From contig JAVBXP010000018.1 in assembly GCA_030824495.1 (NCBI GenBank), forward strand, positions 115,033 to 179,032: a DNA stretch of 64,000 nt, written 5' to 3'. Source of the stretch: a bacterium. GTDB lineage: Bacteria; Pseudomonadota; Alphaproteobacteria; Caulobacterales; Caulobacteraceae. The notes beneath the pieces were generated by a model. That model saw nothing but the letters and a program-made list of their open reading frames with translations, was not told the origin of the DNA and made no database searches. This document shows, piece by piece, positions 19,978 through 28,552 of this stretch. Within the stretch, counting starts at the first letter, position 1, and each line of letters opens with the position of its first letter. A program made the position numbers and the translations under genes.

Positions 19978-20105
19978 ATTTCCGAACGCTGCAACGGTCG
20001 GGTGTCGATCGCCCGCCAAGCCAAGTTCGGCCTCGGCGGCCGACCGCGGGGAAACTAACCAAGCCCGTTTACGTATATTTGATGGAACACCGTTATCGTG
20101 GGCGT

Positions 20106-20246
20106 ATGTCGCGCTTCTCTATTCAGATCAGGGACCCCGCGCCGCGGAAGCCGCCCATCAACGGGTGGGTGGCCGTTCGTGTCTTCATATGGACCCTGCT
20201 CCTGGCGGGCGCCGTGCTGTGGTGCTGGTCGATGCTCGCCGCCTGA
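20106..20246 (+). CDS. Candidate 46-aa single-span membrane protein
   Basis: The frame reads MSRFSIQIRDPAPRKPPING followed by a hydrophobic stretch (VFIWTLLLAGAVLWCW) and stops at 20246, giving a single C-terminal membrane span with a basic N-terminal flank. No strong SD is seen and a longer in-frame ATG exists at 20082, so the start is uncertain. It lies divergently from the metal regulator and before another microprotein and the CorA gene. No function can be assigned. Confidence 0.4.
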   Translation: MSRFSIQIRDPAPRKPPINGWVAVRVFIWTLLLAGAVLWCWSMLAA

Positions 20247-20324
20247 CGCATCTCCGCTGACGACTGGCTTGGCTTTTGCGGGTGACGCCCCAACAGAGGT
20301 CAGATCGTCCCAGCGGAGGACAAG

Positions 20325-20477
20325 ATGCGGTTCACGTTCGCACAGACTGCCGTCGCGCCTCCTCGGCGCAGCGTCATCTTGCTTTGGGCGCGACGCGCGT
20401 TCGACATGATCGTGATCGGGGTGATGGTCTATGCGGCGGTCGAAACCGTCGCCTTCCTGCGCGGCATGAGCAGCTAG
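20325..20477 (+). CDS. 50-aa single-span membrane protein
   Basis: The 50-residue frame (MRFTFAQTAVAPPRRSVILL ...) has an ideal SD, GGAGGACAAG, before its ATG, and a hydrophobic segment (MIVIGVMVYAAVETVAFL), so it reads as a small inner-membrane protein with an N-terminal cytosolic tail containing arginines. It lies 75 bp before the CorA/ZntB gene and may be co-transcribed with it. I do not know the family. It is too short to be detected by most gene finders. Confidence 0.6.
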   Translation: MRFTFAQTAVAPPRRSVILLWARRAFDMIVIGVMVYAAVETVAFLRGMSS

Positions 20478-20551
20478 CCAGCCGGCGTCATCGCCTTGTC
20501 ATCTAAAGGTCGCATCACCGGTCCCAGCAGGGCCTGGGAGCCGGATCGACC

Positions 20552-21529
20552 ATGGGGCAAGCCAGCGCGTTTCTATGGGCCTACGTCTTCCATAATGGCG
20601 TGGCGCATCCCCTGACCGACCAGGCTTTTGAGGCGGCCTCCGAAAGCCCAGAGGCATGGACTTGGGTCCACTTCCCGCTGAGCGACCAGCGCTCGCGGCT
20701 CTACCTTGAGGGGCTGGATGAGTTACCGGCGGCGGCTCGCGCCCTGATCCTGCGAACCGAACAGCGGGTGCAGATCCAGTTCAGCGGCCACTGGGCCTTC
20801 GGCGTGCTGCCTGATCTGGAGCGAGACCTGGACGGGCGGCCAGTCGGCTCCGGGCGGCTGCTGTTCGCCTTTGACGGCGCCAGGCTGGTGACGGCGCGCC
20901 GTCAGGCCCTGCGAGTGGTGGACGAGGTGCGGCGCGAGGCCGAGGGCGGCGCTCTGATCGCCAGCCCGGCCGAAGCCATTGTGCGGTTCATCGAGCGCTA
21001 CGTGGATGTCTCCGAACAGCGCCTTCACGATGCCGCCGAGGCGCTCGACCGGGTCGAGGACCGAATGCTGGGCGACCATGGCGAGGTCGACAACCTGAAA
21101 CTCGGTCCCACGCGTCGCGGGCTCTCGCGCGATCACCGGGAGTATCTGGGCCTGCGCAGCGCCCTGCATCGCGCCTGTGTTCCGCGCGAGGACCACCAGG
21201 TGGCGCTGCTGCCGCAGCATTTGTCGCGGCTGGCTCAGGAGGCCGAGGACCTCGACCGCGAGGCCGCCAGCCTGCAGGAGCGCGCGCGTCTGCTGCACGA
21301 GGAACTGGACACCCAGATCACCAGCGCTACCAATCGCAGCATGCGAGCCTTGACCGTGATGTCGAGCCTGTTGATCCCGCCGACACTGATCGTCGGCGCG
21401 TTCGGCATGAACCTCTCTGGCATCCCGTTCGCCGGTTCGGCCGGGGGATTTGTCGCCGCTTGCGTCCTGTGCCTGGCGGTGGTGGCTGGCGCCTATTGGG
21501 TGCTGCGGCGAATGCGGATCATGCCGTAG
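20552..21529 (+). CDS. CorA/ZntB-family divalent cation transporter
   Basis: The 325-residue protein has a large cytoplasmic N-terminal domain and two C-terminal spans separated by the GMN signature (GAFGMNLSGIPFAGS, about residues 285-300), as in CorA and ZntB. It moves Mg2+ or Zn2+; the YGMN variation and lack of a longer linker cannot decide between the two. It sits in a cluster of metal-related genes (RcnR-like repressor, CDF exporter). The start at ATG 20552 has GGGAG nine to ten bases upstream. Confidence 0.88.
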   Translation: MGQASAFLWAYVFHNGVAHPLTDQAFEAASESPEAWTWVHFPLSDQRSRLYLEGLDELPAAARALILRTEQRVQIQFSGHWAFGVLPDLERDLDGRPVGSGRLLFAFDGARLVTARRQALRVVDEVRREAEGGALIASPAEAIVRFIERYVDVSEQRLHDAAEALDRVEDRMLGDHGEVDNLKLGPTRRGLSRDHREYLGLRSALHRACVPREDHQVALLPQHLSRLAQEAEDLDREAASLQERARLLHEELDTQITSATNRSMRALTVMSSLLIPPTLIVGAFGMNLSGIPFAGSAGGFVAACVLCLAVVAGAYWVLRRMRIMP

Positions 21530-21602
21530 CGGCGCCCTGATCTCCCCTGGAAAACCCTGTCGAACTCGGTCAACTGACCGGCAAGATCGGGGAGAAACGT
21601 CG

Positions 21603-22661
21603 TTGAAGATTCTAACTCTGGCCCTCGCCGCGGCCTTGCTGGCGGGCGCCGCCCATGCCGAGCCGCCGACCGTGTCCAAGGTCGCGGATCTGCCGAGCGC
21701 CTTTGATGACCTTGGTCCAGCGGTCCAATCGCTGACCACCGCCGAGGGGCGGACCGTCCACTTTGTCGACACCGGCGAGGCGGGCTTCCGGCCGGTGCTG
21801 TTCATCGGCGGCACGGGCACCAGCGCGCGCGCCTTTGGCATGACCGAGTTCATGAAGTCGATGCGCCAGCAGTTGAAGCTGCGCTTCATCACCGTTGAGC
21901 GGAACGGCTTTGGCGACACGCCGATGACGCCAGGATGGGGCTATGGCGACTATGTCGCCGAGGTGCGCGCCGTGCTGGACCATCTGGGCGTCGAGCGTTT
22001 CGCCGGCGTCGCCATCTCAGGCGGCGGGCCGTACATGGCGCAGATCGCCGCCGCCATGCCGGAACGGTTGATCTCAGTTCACATGTTGGCCGCCGCGACC
22101 CAGCGGCCGGCCGGCGACATGCTGTGCAAGCTTGGGACCGAGCAACTGACCGGGATCATGAAATCCCAGGTGCAGAACCCCCGGACCTGGTGGGGCTTCG
22201 GCAAGGAAAGTCCGACGCATCAAATTCCGGGCTTCGCCGACCGGGCCTATGAGGAGGGTGCGCGGGCCTTCTTCGTGCGTGGCCAAATGGGCGATCCGGC
22301 CCCCGAGGTCGCCGAGATCCTGCGCTATTGCGGACCTGTGGCCGATATTTCGGCGGTGAAGGCTCCGGCCTTCATCTACCAGGGCACGGCCGATCCTCTG
22401 GTGACCATGGCCAGCGCTCAGTACTGGCGCGACCACTTCTCGAATCTGGGGGAGATGCGCGTCTATCCGGGCGAGGGGCACGACGTGCAGTACCGCCATT
22501 GGGACCAGCTGTTGCTCGACGTCGCGGGGCATTCGGCCCTCACCGCTGTCTGCGCGGGGGGCCGCTCGCGCGCCGTCCCGAAGGTGCAGGCCGAACGGTT
22601 GCTGAAGGCCGGCGCGACGCTGGGGACTTGCGCCTGGAAAGCGCCGGCCTCCGCCCGCTAG
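21603..22661 (+). CDS. Exported alpha/beta hydrolase
   Basis: The 352-residue protein begins with a signal peptide (KILTLALAAALLAGAAHA, likely cleaved after AHA), so it acts outside the cytoplasm. The core is an alpha/beta hydrolase fold: the first half has FIGGTGTSARAFG, the nucleophile elbow is VAISGGGPYMA (Ser in GxSxG-like form) and a His late in the protein (GEGHDVQYRH). Start is TTG 21603; the frame upstream is not coding-like. The 3' end overlaps the symporter gene by 4 bp. The substrate is unknown. Confidence 0.82.
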   Translation: MKILTLALAAALLAGAAHAEPPTVSKVADLPSAFDDLGPAVQSLTTAEGRTVHFVDTGEAGFRPVLFIGGTGTSARAFGMTEFMKSMRQQLKLRFITVERNGFGDTPMTPGWGYGDYVAEVRAVLDHLGVERFAGVAISGGGPYMAQIAAAMPERLISVHMLAAATQRPAGDMLCKLGTEQLTGIMKSQVQNPRTWWGFGKESPTHQIPGFADRAYEEGARAFFVRGQMGDPAPEVAEILRYCGPVADISAVKAPAFIYQGTADPLVTMASAQYWRDHFSNLGEMRVYPGEGHDVQYRHWDQLLLDVAGHSALTAVCAGGRSRAVPKVQAERLLKAGATLGTCAWKAPASAR

Positions 22662-23935
22662 GCGGGCAGTTTGGCGGGCTCGCCGCTCGGGTTGGAGTCC
22701 TGGTCCTCGATGTCGTCCAGTTCGCCTTCCCACTTGGCGACCACGGCTGCGGCGACAGAGTTGCCGACGACGTTGGTGGCCGAGCGGCCCATGTCCAGCA
22801 GATGGTCGACGCCCAGCACCAGCGCGATCCAAGCCTCTGGCAGGCCGAAATAGGTGAGGGTCGCCATGATCACCACCAGCGAGGCGCGCGGCACCCCGGC
22901 GATGCCCTTGGACGTCACCATCAGCAGCAACAGCATGAAGATCTGCTGCTGGACGGTCAGATGCACGCCGTGCGCCTGGGTGATGAAGATGGTGGCGAAG
23001 GTGCAATAGAGCATCGAGCCGTCGAGATTGAACGAGTATCCCAGCGGCAGCACGAACGAGACGATGCGGCGACGAACCCCGACCTTCGGCAGGGCGTCGA
23101 GGATGCGAGGATAGGCGGCCTCGGAACTGGCGGTCGAGAAGGCCAGCAGGGCCGGCGTGCGGATCACCCCGAACAGCGGCACTGCGCGCTTGCCGAGCAC
23201 CACGAAGGCGGCGGCGAACAGCACCAGCCACAGCAGACCCATGGTGGCGTAGAAGCCCAGCACGAACTTCCCATAGACCGCCAGCATCGACATGCCCTGG
23301 GTCGCAATGGTCGAGGCAAGCGCGGCGAATATGGCAAGGGGGGCCAATTTCATCACGAATTCAGTGACCTTGAGCATGATCTGAGCGCCTTGCTCGACCA
23401 GCAGCAGGATGGCGGGGGCCTTGTTGTCGAGCGCCGCCACGGCGGTGCCGACGAACAGCGAGAAGACGACGATCTGCAGGATCTCGTTCTTGGCCATGGC
23501 GTCGACAATCGAGGTCGGCACCAGGTGGGTGATGAAGCCCTTCAGGGTGAAAGCGTCGGTGCTGGCCACGCCCGGCGCGGCGGCGGCCGCGGCGGTCTGC
23601 ATGTGCAGCCCAGCCCCCGGCTGAAGCAGATGCACCATCATCAGGCCGATCAGCAGCGAGACGATCGAGGCGCAGATGAACCAGCCCATGGTCTTGGCGC
23701 CGATCCGGCCGACGGCGGCGGCGTCTTCCATGTGGGCGATGCCGGCGACCAGGGTCGTGAACACCAGCGGGGCGATGATCATCTTGATCAGTCGCAGGAA
23801 GACGTCGGTGATGATCGACAGGCCGTCCGCCGCCTGCGTGGCCTGGCCGGGATCGAGGAACTGGTTGCACGCCCAGCCCACGCCCACCCCGAGCACCATG
23901 GACAGGACGATCAGCAGTGCGAAGCGGCGGTTCAT
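22658..23935 (-). CDS. Dicarboxylate/amino acid:cation symporter (DAACS family)
   Basis: The 425-residue integral membrane protein of the GltP/DctA type is a proton or sodium symporter for C4-dicarboxylates, glutamate or aspartate. It has about eight spans and the family signature around AFSTASSEAAYPRILDAL, then LPLGYSFNLDGSML. ATG 23935 starts the hydrophobic N-terminus (MNRRFALLIVLSMVLG); an earlier GTG at 23992 adds an unlikely leader. It is convergent with the hydrolase. The substrate cannot be told from sequence alone. Confidence 0.9.
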   Translation of the reverse strand: MNRRFALLIVLSMVLGVGVGWACNQFLDPGQATQAADGLSIITDVFLRLIKMIIAPLVFTTLVAGIAHMEDAAAVGRIGAKTMGWFICASIVSLLIGLMMVHLLQPGAGLHMQTAAAAAAPGVASTDAFTLKGFITHLVPTSIVDAMAKNEILQIVVFSLFVGTAVAALDNKAPAILLLVEQGAQIMLKVTEFVMKLAPLAIFAALASTIATQGMSMLAVYGKFVLGFYATMGLLWLVLFAAAFVVLGKRAVPLFGVIRTPALLAFSTASSEAAYPRILDALPKVGVRRRIVSFVLPLGYSFNLDGSMLYCTFATIFITQAHGVHLTVQQQIFMLLLLMVTSKGIAGVPRASLVVIMATLTYFGLPEAWIALVLGVDHLLDMGRSATNVVGNSVAAAVVAKWEGELDDIEDQDSNPSGEPAKLPA

Positions 23936-24095
23936 GGCGATACTCGGCGAGGGAGAGGCGGCAGGCGCGACGTGAGCGCCCCACTCATCCACAAGACGCA
24001 GCAGCGAAGCCGTGCCTCACTATCGCGTCGTTTTTCTCACCAAGGTCGATAGAGCGGGGTGCGGACCCCGGCGGCGGGCCGCACCCCGATAATTC

Positions 24096-24896
24096 CTACT
24101 GACGGGTGGCCGGACGCGCGTCCACCGGCTCTTCGCCGGCCCAGCCGCTCAGGAACTGCGGCTGATAGCCCTGCGCGGCCAGCTGCTCGAACTTGAGCTG
24201 ATAGGTCGGCGCGGTCATGCCGTGGATCACCACCGAGTCGGCGGCGTGCTTTTCCCAAAGGCCAGCATAGACATCCTGTCCGCCCACGGCCGCGGCGCCA
24301 GCGCAAACCAGATCATAGCCTTGCGCGGCCAGGTCCTTGCAGGCCTCGCGGAAGTCGGGCTCGCTTTGGTGGTGATGCGCGACCCAGCCCGGCCCCTCGC
24401 TCTTCTCCCAGATCGCGGCGTAGCGGTCCTGGCCGCCGACCGCATAGATGCTGATCCAGGTGGGCCGATAGCCGCGCTCCACGAACTCATCGAACGCTCG
24501 TTGGTAGCTCTTGGCGCTCAGTCCGTGGCACGCCGACCAGGGCGGCCCGTCGGCCTTCTCCCAGAAGGCCGCATAGCGGTCCTGGCCACGCACCGTGTAG
24601 CCGCTGACGAAACGGGGACGGTATCCGGCGCGAGTGAAGTCTTGGAAAGCTTGCTGATACTCAGCCGACGAGAGGTCGTGGCGAGACGTCCAGGCGCCGC
24701 CTGGGCGTTTGTCCCAGATCGCGGCGTATCGATCCTGGCCTCCGGACTCGTAGCCACTGAGGGATCGAAGGCGATAGCCTTTCGCCATGAAGTCGTCGAA
24801 GGCCGTTTGGTAGTCCAGGGAGGTCAGCCCCAGGCGGACCACCCAGGCGTCAGGCGCGCCCTTGTTCCAGGAGGCGACGAATAGATCTCTGGTCAT
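24096..24896 (-). CDS. BTRD1-like tandem repeat protein
   Basis: The 266-residue protein consists almost only of five tandem repeats of about 51 residues. Each has an aromatic YAAIWEK-like start, a short Gly/Pro-rich turn, a helix with YQ-F-DF, a GYRP turn, and a closing GQDR-like motif; the fourth and fifth are more divergent. It matches what is known as the bacterial tandem repeat domain 1 (BTRD1) family, of unknown function and found mostly in secreted or enzyme-linked proteins. No signal peptide is seen. Ends 160 bp from the symporter start region; stands alone. Confidence 0.82.
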   Translation of the reverse strand: MTRDLFVASWNKGAPDAWVVRLGLTSLDYQTAFDDFMAKGYRLRSLSGYESGGQDRYAAIWDKRPGGAWTSRHDLSSAEYQQAFQDFTRAGYRPRFVSGYTVRGQDRYAAFWEKADGPPWSACHGLSAKSYQRAFDEFVERGYRPTWISIYAVGGQDRYAAIWEKSEGPGWVAHHHQSEPDFREACKDLAAQGYDLVCAGAAAVGGQDVYAGLWEKHAADSVVIHGMTAPTYQLKFEQLAAQGYQPQFLSGWAGEEPVDARPATRQ

Positions 24897-25371
24897 TTCG
24901 CGTTTCCCTCACATGCGTTGAAGCGGGGCGAAGCAGCGCCATTGAGTATTAGTTGGCGCTATTGTGGGTTCTTTGCGGGATTTGGCGTTCTCGAAACTTA
25001 GACTTGAGTTTGAACTTGAATGTGGCCGAGCTTGATTTAGGCAAATGTGTGCGAGAACGGAGCAACGCTCGCCTCAAATTGGAGCAAAAGTTCGTCCATA
25101 GGATGAACGTTCGACCAAATATGTGAGACCAATCGCGCTCTGGTGGTGAAGGTTGTTCTGACGGATCTCTATATTTCTAGGAATTCTTGAGGTTAAGCTT
25201 CGGCCCTGGCCCTGATCGGCGTCATCTCAAACGCCCGGCGATGCCGCACCTGCTCACATCGGCGCCGCATCTGCGAAGAATTGCAGATCGGACATGTGGC
25301 TCTTGGAAACGCCTGCGTCTTGGAACCGGACGCGCGAGGGGCGTGTCGTAAAAATTACCAAGGGCGGTCGG
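24897..25371. other. AT-richer intergenic region before the first TonB receptor
   Basis: About 475 bp without a convincing gene. It is visibly richer in A and T than the neighbouring coding DNA and contains the inverted repeat at 25090-25108. I see no clear promoter. It is likely a regulatory region for the receptor gene that starts at 25372 and, on the other strand, for the BTRD1 gene. Confidence 0.5.
25090..25108. promoter_or_regulatory. Inverted repeat upstream of the TonB receptor
   Basis: GTTCGTCC-ATA-GGATGAAC is an 8-bp inverted repeat with one mismatch around a 3-bp spacer, about 265 bp before the receptor start. It could be a dimeric regulator site. It is not a LexA box: the spacing between the GTTC half-sites is not N7. 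Confidence 0.35.
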
Positions 25372-28362
25372 ATGAATTCCAGTTCGTTGAAGTGGCTTAT
25401 GGCGGGTAGCTGCGCCATTGGCGCGTTGCTCGCAGGCGCGGCGCAGGCGCAGACGACCGAGGCCGAGGTCGCTGTTGAAGAAGTCGTCGTCACCGGTTCG
25501 CGCATCGCCCGGCCTGACTATGTCGCCAACAGCCCCATCGTCTCGGTCGGCCAGGCTGCCATCGAAAACACCGGGCAGGTGACGGTCGAGAAGTCGCTGT
25601 CGCAGATGCCGCAGTTCTCGGGTTCGTTCGGCCAGGGCAACACCGGCTCGACCTCGACCGGCCTGAACGGCGGCCAGTCGTACGCCTCGCTCCGCGGTCT
25701 GGGCGCCAAGCGCACCCTGATCCTGCTGGACGGCCGTCGCCTGCAGCCCTCCAACCCGGACGGCTCGGTCGACCTCAACACCATTCCTGAAGCCCTGATC
25801 GACAACGTCGAAGTCATCACCGGCGGCGCCTCGACGGCCTACGGCTCTGACGCCACGGCCGGCGTCGTGAACTTCCGCCTGAAGCGCAACTTCGAAGGCA
25901 TCGTCCTCGACAGCCAGTACGGCATCACGGAAAAGGGCGACGGGGAATCCTTCAAGATCGCCATGACCGCCGGCGCCCGCTTCGACGAGGGCAAGGGCAG
26001 CGCCGTCATTTCGGTCGACTACACCAACCGCGACATCGCTCTGCAGAGCGCCCGCGACTACTACGTCTTCCGCACCTCGACCCCTGGCCTCAGCACCATC
26101 CCGCAGGGCACGGTCCTGTTCGGCGCCAACCTGCCGACACTGGCTTCGGTCAATAACGTGTTCGTGGGCCAGTACGGCACGCGCGCCCTGAGCGGCAACG
26201 CGGCGGGCCGCTACACCGGCCAAATCGGCTTCAACACCGACCAGACGCTGTTCTCGACGGCTGGCGTCCCGGTCCTGAACTTCCGCGATCCGGAAACCGA
26301 CCAGGCCTATATCGTCAACTCGAACGCCTCGGGCACCCAGCAGCAGGTCAACTTCGGCTACAACGGCGCCTCGATGCAGTCGGACCTCGACCGCTACTCG
26401 GTGTTCGGCAAGATCGACTACGAGCTGAGCGACAACCTGCGCATGTTCACGCAGTTCTCGTTCACCGACTATGAGTCGACGGGCATCAGCAATCCGACCC
26501 TGGCCTCGAACGTCTATGGCCTGACGGTGCCGGTTTCGAACCCCTACATCTCGACCGATTTCCGCAACATCCTGGCCTCGCGCCCGAACCCGAACGCCGG
26601 CTTCACATTCTACAAGGCGTTCGACATCCTGGGTCCGCGGATCCAGAAGTACAGCTACACCGTCTATCAGCTGACCTCGGGCCTCTCGGGCGACGTCGGC
26701 TTCAAGGACTGGACCTGGGACGGCTACGCCTCGTTCAGCCGCGCCAAGTTCGACAACGAGCAATTCGGCGGCGCCAGCGCCTCCGCCGTCGCGCGTCTGC
26801 TGAACAGCCCCACGGGCGGCACGGAATATTGCGCGGGCGGCTTCAACCCGTTCGGCAACCTGACCCCGTCGGGCGACTGCATCCGCTATATCAGCCGTCG
26901 CACCCTGAACCAGAACACCCTGGAACAGCGCACGGTTGAAGCCAGCGTCCAAGGCGGCGCCTTCGAACTGCCGGCCGGTGAAGTCCGCTTCGCCATCGGC
27001 GCCGACTACCGCAGCAACGAGTACACCTTCACCCCCGACACCCAGCTGAACCAGCCCGACGGCACCAGCGACGTGCTGGGCTATAGCGTGCTGCGCAATG
27101 CTGGCGGCGCGGTGGACACCTACGAGCTGTTCGGCGAAGTCCTGGTTCCGATCCTGAAGGACCTGCCGTTCATCCAGGAGTTCAGCACCAACCTCGGCTA
27201 CCGGTTCTCCGACTACAGCTCGGTCGGCGCCATCAGCACCTACAAGGCTGACTTCGACTGGAAGGTCGTGGACAATCTGCGCCTGCGCGGCGGCTACAAC
27301 CGTGCCGTCCGCGCCCCAAGCGTCGGCGAACTGTTCGCTCCGATTTCCACGGGCAGCGTCACGGTCGGCACCGCTGGCCCGACCAACACCGATGGCGATC
27401 CCTGCGATGTCCGCTCGTCGTTCCGTCGGGGCGCGAGCGGCGCTCAAGTCACCGCGCTCTGCCTCGCGCAGGGTGTGCCGGCGAACATCATCGACAGCTA
27501 CCAGCTCGGCACCGCCCAGGTGTTCGCCCTGACCGGCGGCAACCCGGACCTGCAGGAAGAAACCGCCGACACCTTCTCGTTCGGCGCCGTCATCCAGTCG
27601 CCGTTCGAGTCGCCGCTGTTCAGCCGGATGTCGGCCTCGATCGACTGGTACAGCATCAAGGTGAAGGACGCCGTCGGCCAACTGCCGATCAAGAACGCCT
27701 TCCAGTTCTGCTTCAACGCCGGTGGCTCCAACCCGACCTACGACCCGAACAACTACTACTGCCAGCTTCTGACCCGTAACCCGGCCAGCGGCGTGCCGTT
27801 GAACCCGGTCCAGCCCCTGCTGAACCTGGGTCAGTTCGAAACCAGCGGGATCGACGTCCAGTTCGACTGGACCGTTGACCTGATGGACGCCGGTCTGGGC
27901 GAAAACGCCGGTTCGCTGGCCGTGAACGTCGCGGTCGGCTGGCTGGAAAGCTTCAAGGTCCAGAACCTGCCGGGCGCCGCCACCTACGACTATGTCGGCA
28001 CCTGGGGCACCGCGGTTGAAACCAGCGCTGGTCAGGCTCACCCGGAGTGGAAGTCGGTCACCAATCTGACCTACACCAACGGCCCGGCGAGCGTCGGTCT
28101 GCGCTGGCGCTACATCAGCGAGATGGAGAATTCCGCTCGCGTCGTGACCGCCACCAGCACCACGCGCGGTGTGAAGGCCTACCACGCCTTCGACCTCAAC
28201 GGCCGCGTGAAGCTGCCTTGGGAAACCGACCTGCGCTTTGGCGTGAACAACCTCTTCGACAACCCGCCGCCGCAGACCGGCGACATCGAAGGCACCTACG
28301 ACGCCCAGAACTACGACGTGATGGGCCGCTCCTACTATCTGGGCGTGCGTAAGCGCTTCTAG
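25372..28362 (+). CDS. TonB-dependent receptor (no STN domain)
   Basis: A 996-residue outer-membrane receptor. Residues 1-27 (MNSSSLKWLMAGSCAIGALL ...) are a signal peptide. A TonB box-like VEEVVVTGSRIA follows at about residues 35-46, then the plug domain (SYASLRGLGAKRTLILLDGR, IDNVEVITGGASTAYGSDA) and a long beta-barrel ending in aromatic-rich YYLGVRKRF, the typical C-terminal signature. The chosen start leaves AAGGGCGG upstream. Ligand unknown; the divergent neighbourhood suggests peptides. It is followed by its own terminator and a convergent M14 gene. Confidence 0.9.
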   Translation: MNSSSLKWLMAGSCAIGALLAGAAQAQTTEAEVAVEEVVVTGSRIARPDYVANSPIVSVGQAAIENTGQVTVEKSLSQMPQFSGSFGQGNTGSTSTGLNGGQSYASLRGLGAKRTLILLDGRRLQPSNPDGSVDLNTIPEALIDNVEVITGGASTAYGSDATAGVVNFRLKRNFEGIVLDSQYGITEKGDGESFKIAMTAGARFDEGKGSAVISVDYTNRDIALQSARDYYVFRTSTPGLSTIPQGTVLFGANLPTLASVNNVFVGQYGTRALSGNAAGRYTGQIGFNTDQTLFSTAGVPVLNFRDPETDQAYIVNSNASGTQQQVNFGYNGASMQSDLDRYSVFGKIDYELSDNLRMFTQFSFTDYESTGISNPTLASNVYGLTVPVSNPYISTDFRNILASRPNPNAGFTFYKAFDILGPRIQKYSYTVYQLTSGLSGDVGFKDWTWDGYASFSRAKFDNEQFGGASASAVARLLNSPTGGTEYCAGGFNPFGNLTPSGDCIRYISRRTLNQNTLEQRTVEASVQGGAFELPAGEVRFAIGADYRSNEYTFTPDTQLNQPDGTSDVLGYSVLRNAGGAVDTYELFGEVLVPILKDLPFIQEFSTNLGYRFSDYSSVGAISTYKADFDWKVVDNLRLRGGYNRAVRAPSVGELFAPISTGSVTVGTAGPTNTDGDPCDVRSSFRRGASGAQVTALCLAQGVPANIIDSYQLGTAQVFALTGGNPDLQEETADTFSFGAVIQSPFESPLFSRMSASIDWYSIKVKDAVGQLPIKNAFQFCFNAGGSNPTYDPNNYYCQLLTRNPASGVPLNPVQPLLNLGQFETSGIDVQFDWTVDLMDAGLGENAGSLAVNVAVGWLESFKVQNLPGAATYDYVGTWGTAVETSAGQAHPEWKSVTNLTYTNGPASVGLRWRYISEMENSARVVTATSTTRGVKAYHAFDLNGRVKLPWETDLRFGVNNLFDNPPPQTGDIEGTYDAQNYDVMGRSYYLGVRKRF

Positions 28363-28429
28363 GCCAAGCAAGGCGCTCCCTGGCCCATCGGCCGGGGAGC
28401 TCCGGAAGATCCGCGTTGTCCTTGCGGTG

Positions 28430-28459
28430 AAGGGCGTCGGTCGCAAGACCGGCGCCCTT
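28430..28459 (+). terminator. Intrinsic terminator after the TonB receptor
   Basis: Stem AAGGGCGTCGGT / ACCGGCGCCCTT (11 of 12 pairs plus one G-T), loop TCGCAAG-like, then CTTCTTCTTT. It ends the receptor transcript, about 70 bp after the stop codon. Confidence 0.75.
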
Positions 28460-28504
28460 CTTCTTTGGGCGCCTTCTTCGGGGGCCGGGCGATCAGGCAC
28501 GAAA

Positions 28505-28535
28505 AAGGGCTCCGGGACTTGGTCCAGGAGCCCTT
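28505..28535 (-). terminator. Intrinsic terminator of the M14 peptidase gene
   Basis: On the minus strand the 9-bp stem AAGGGCTCC / GGAGCCCTT is followed by TTTTTC, about 18 bp after the M14 stop codon. It faces the receptor terminator, so the two convergent transcripts are separated. Confidence 0.8.
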
Positions 28536-28552
28536 CGTCGTTCTAGCCGTGG

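Noticed and set aside
22328..24052. A long plus-strand frame over the DAACS symporter, and similar frames at 29237-30988 and 32593-33786
   Set aside because: They run opposite well-supported genes and show no domain or signal. They are composition effects of a high-GC genome.
25090..25112. Second SOS box
   Set aside because: GTTC half-sites are present but are not spaced by seven bases as in the recA box.
25222..28500. A very long antisense reading frame (1092 codons) opposite the TonB receptor
   Set aside because: It overlaps a complete receptor on the other strand, has no start with SD, and its product is the low-complexity Val/Arg/Gly-rich type expected from GC-rich antisense frames.
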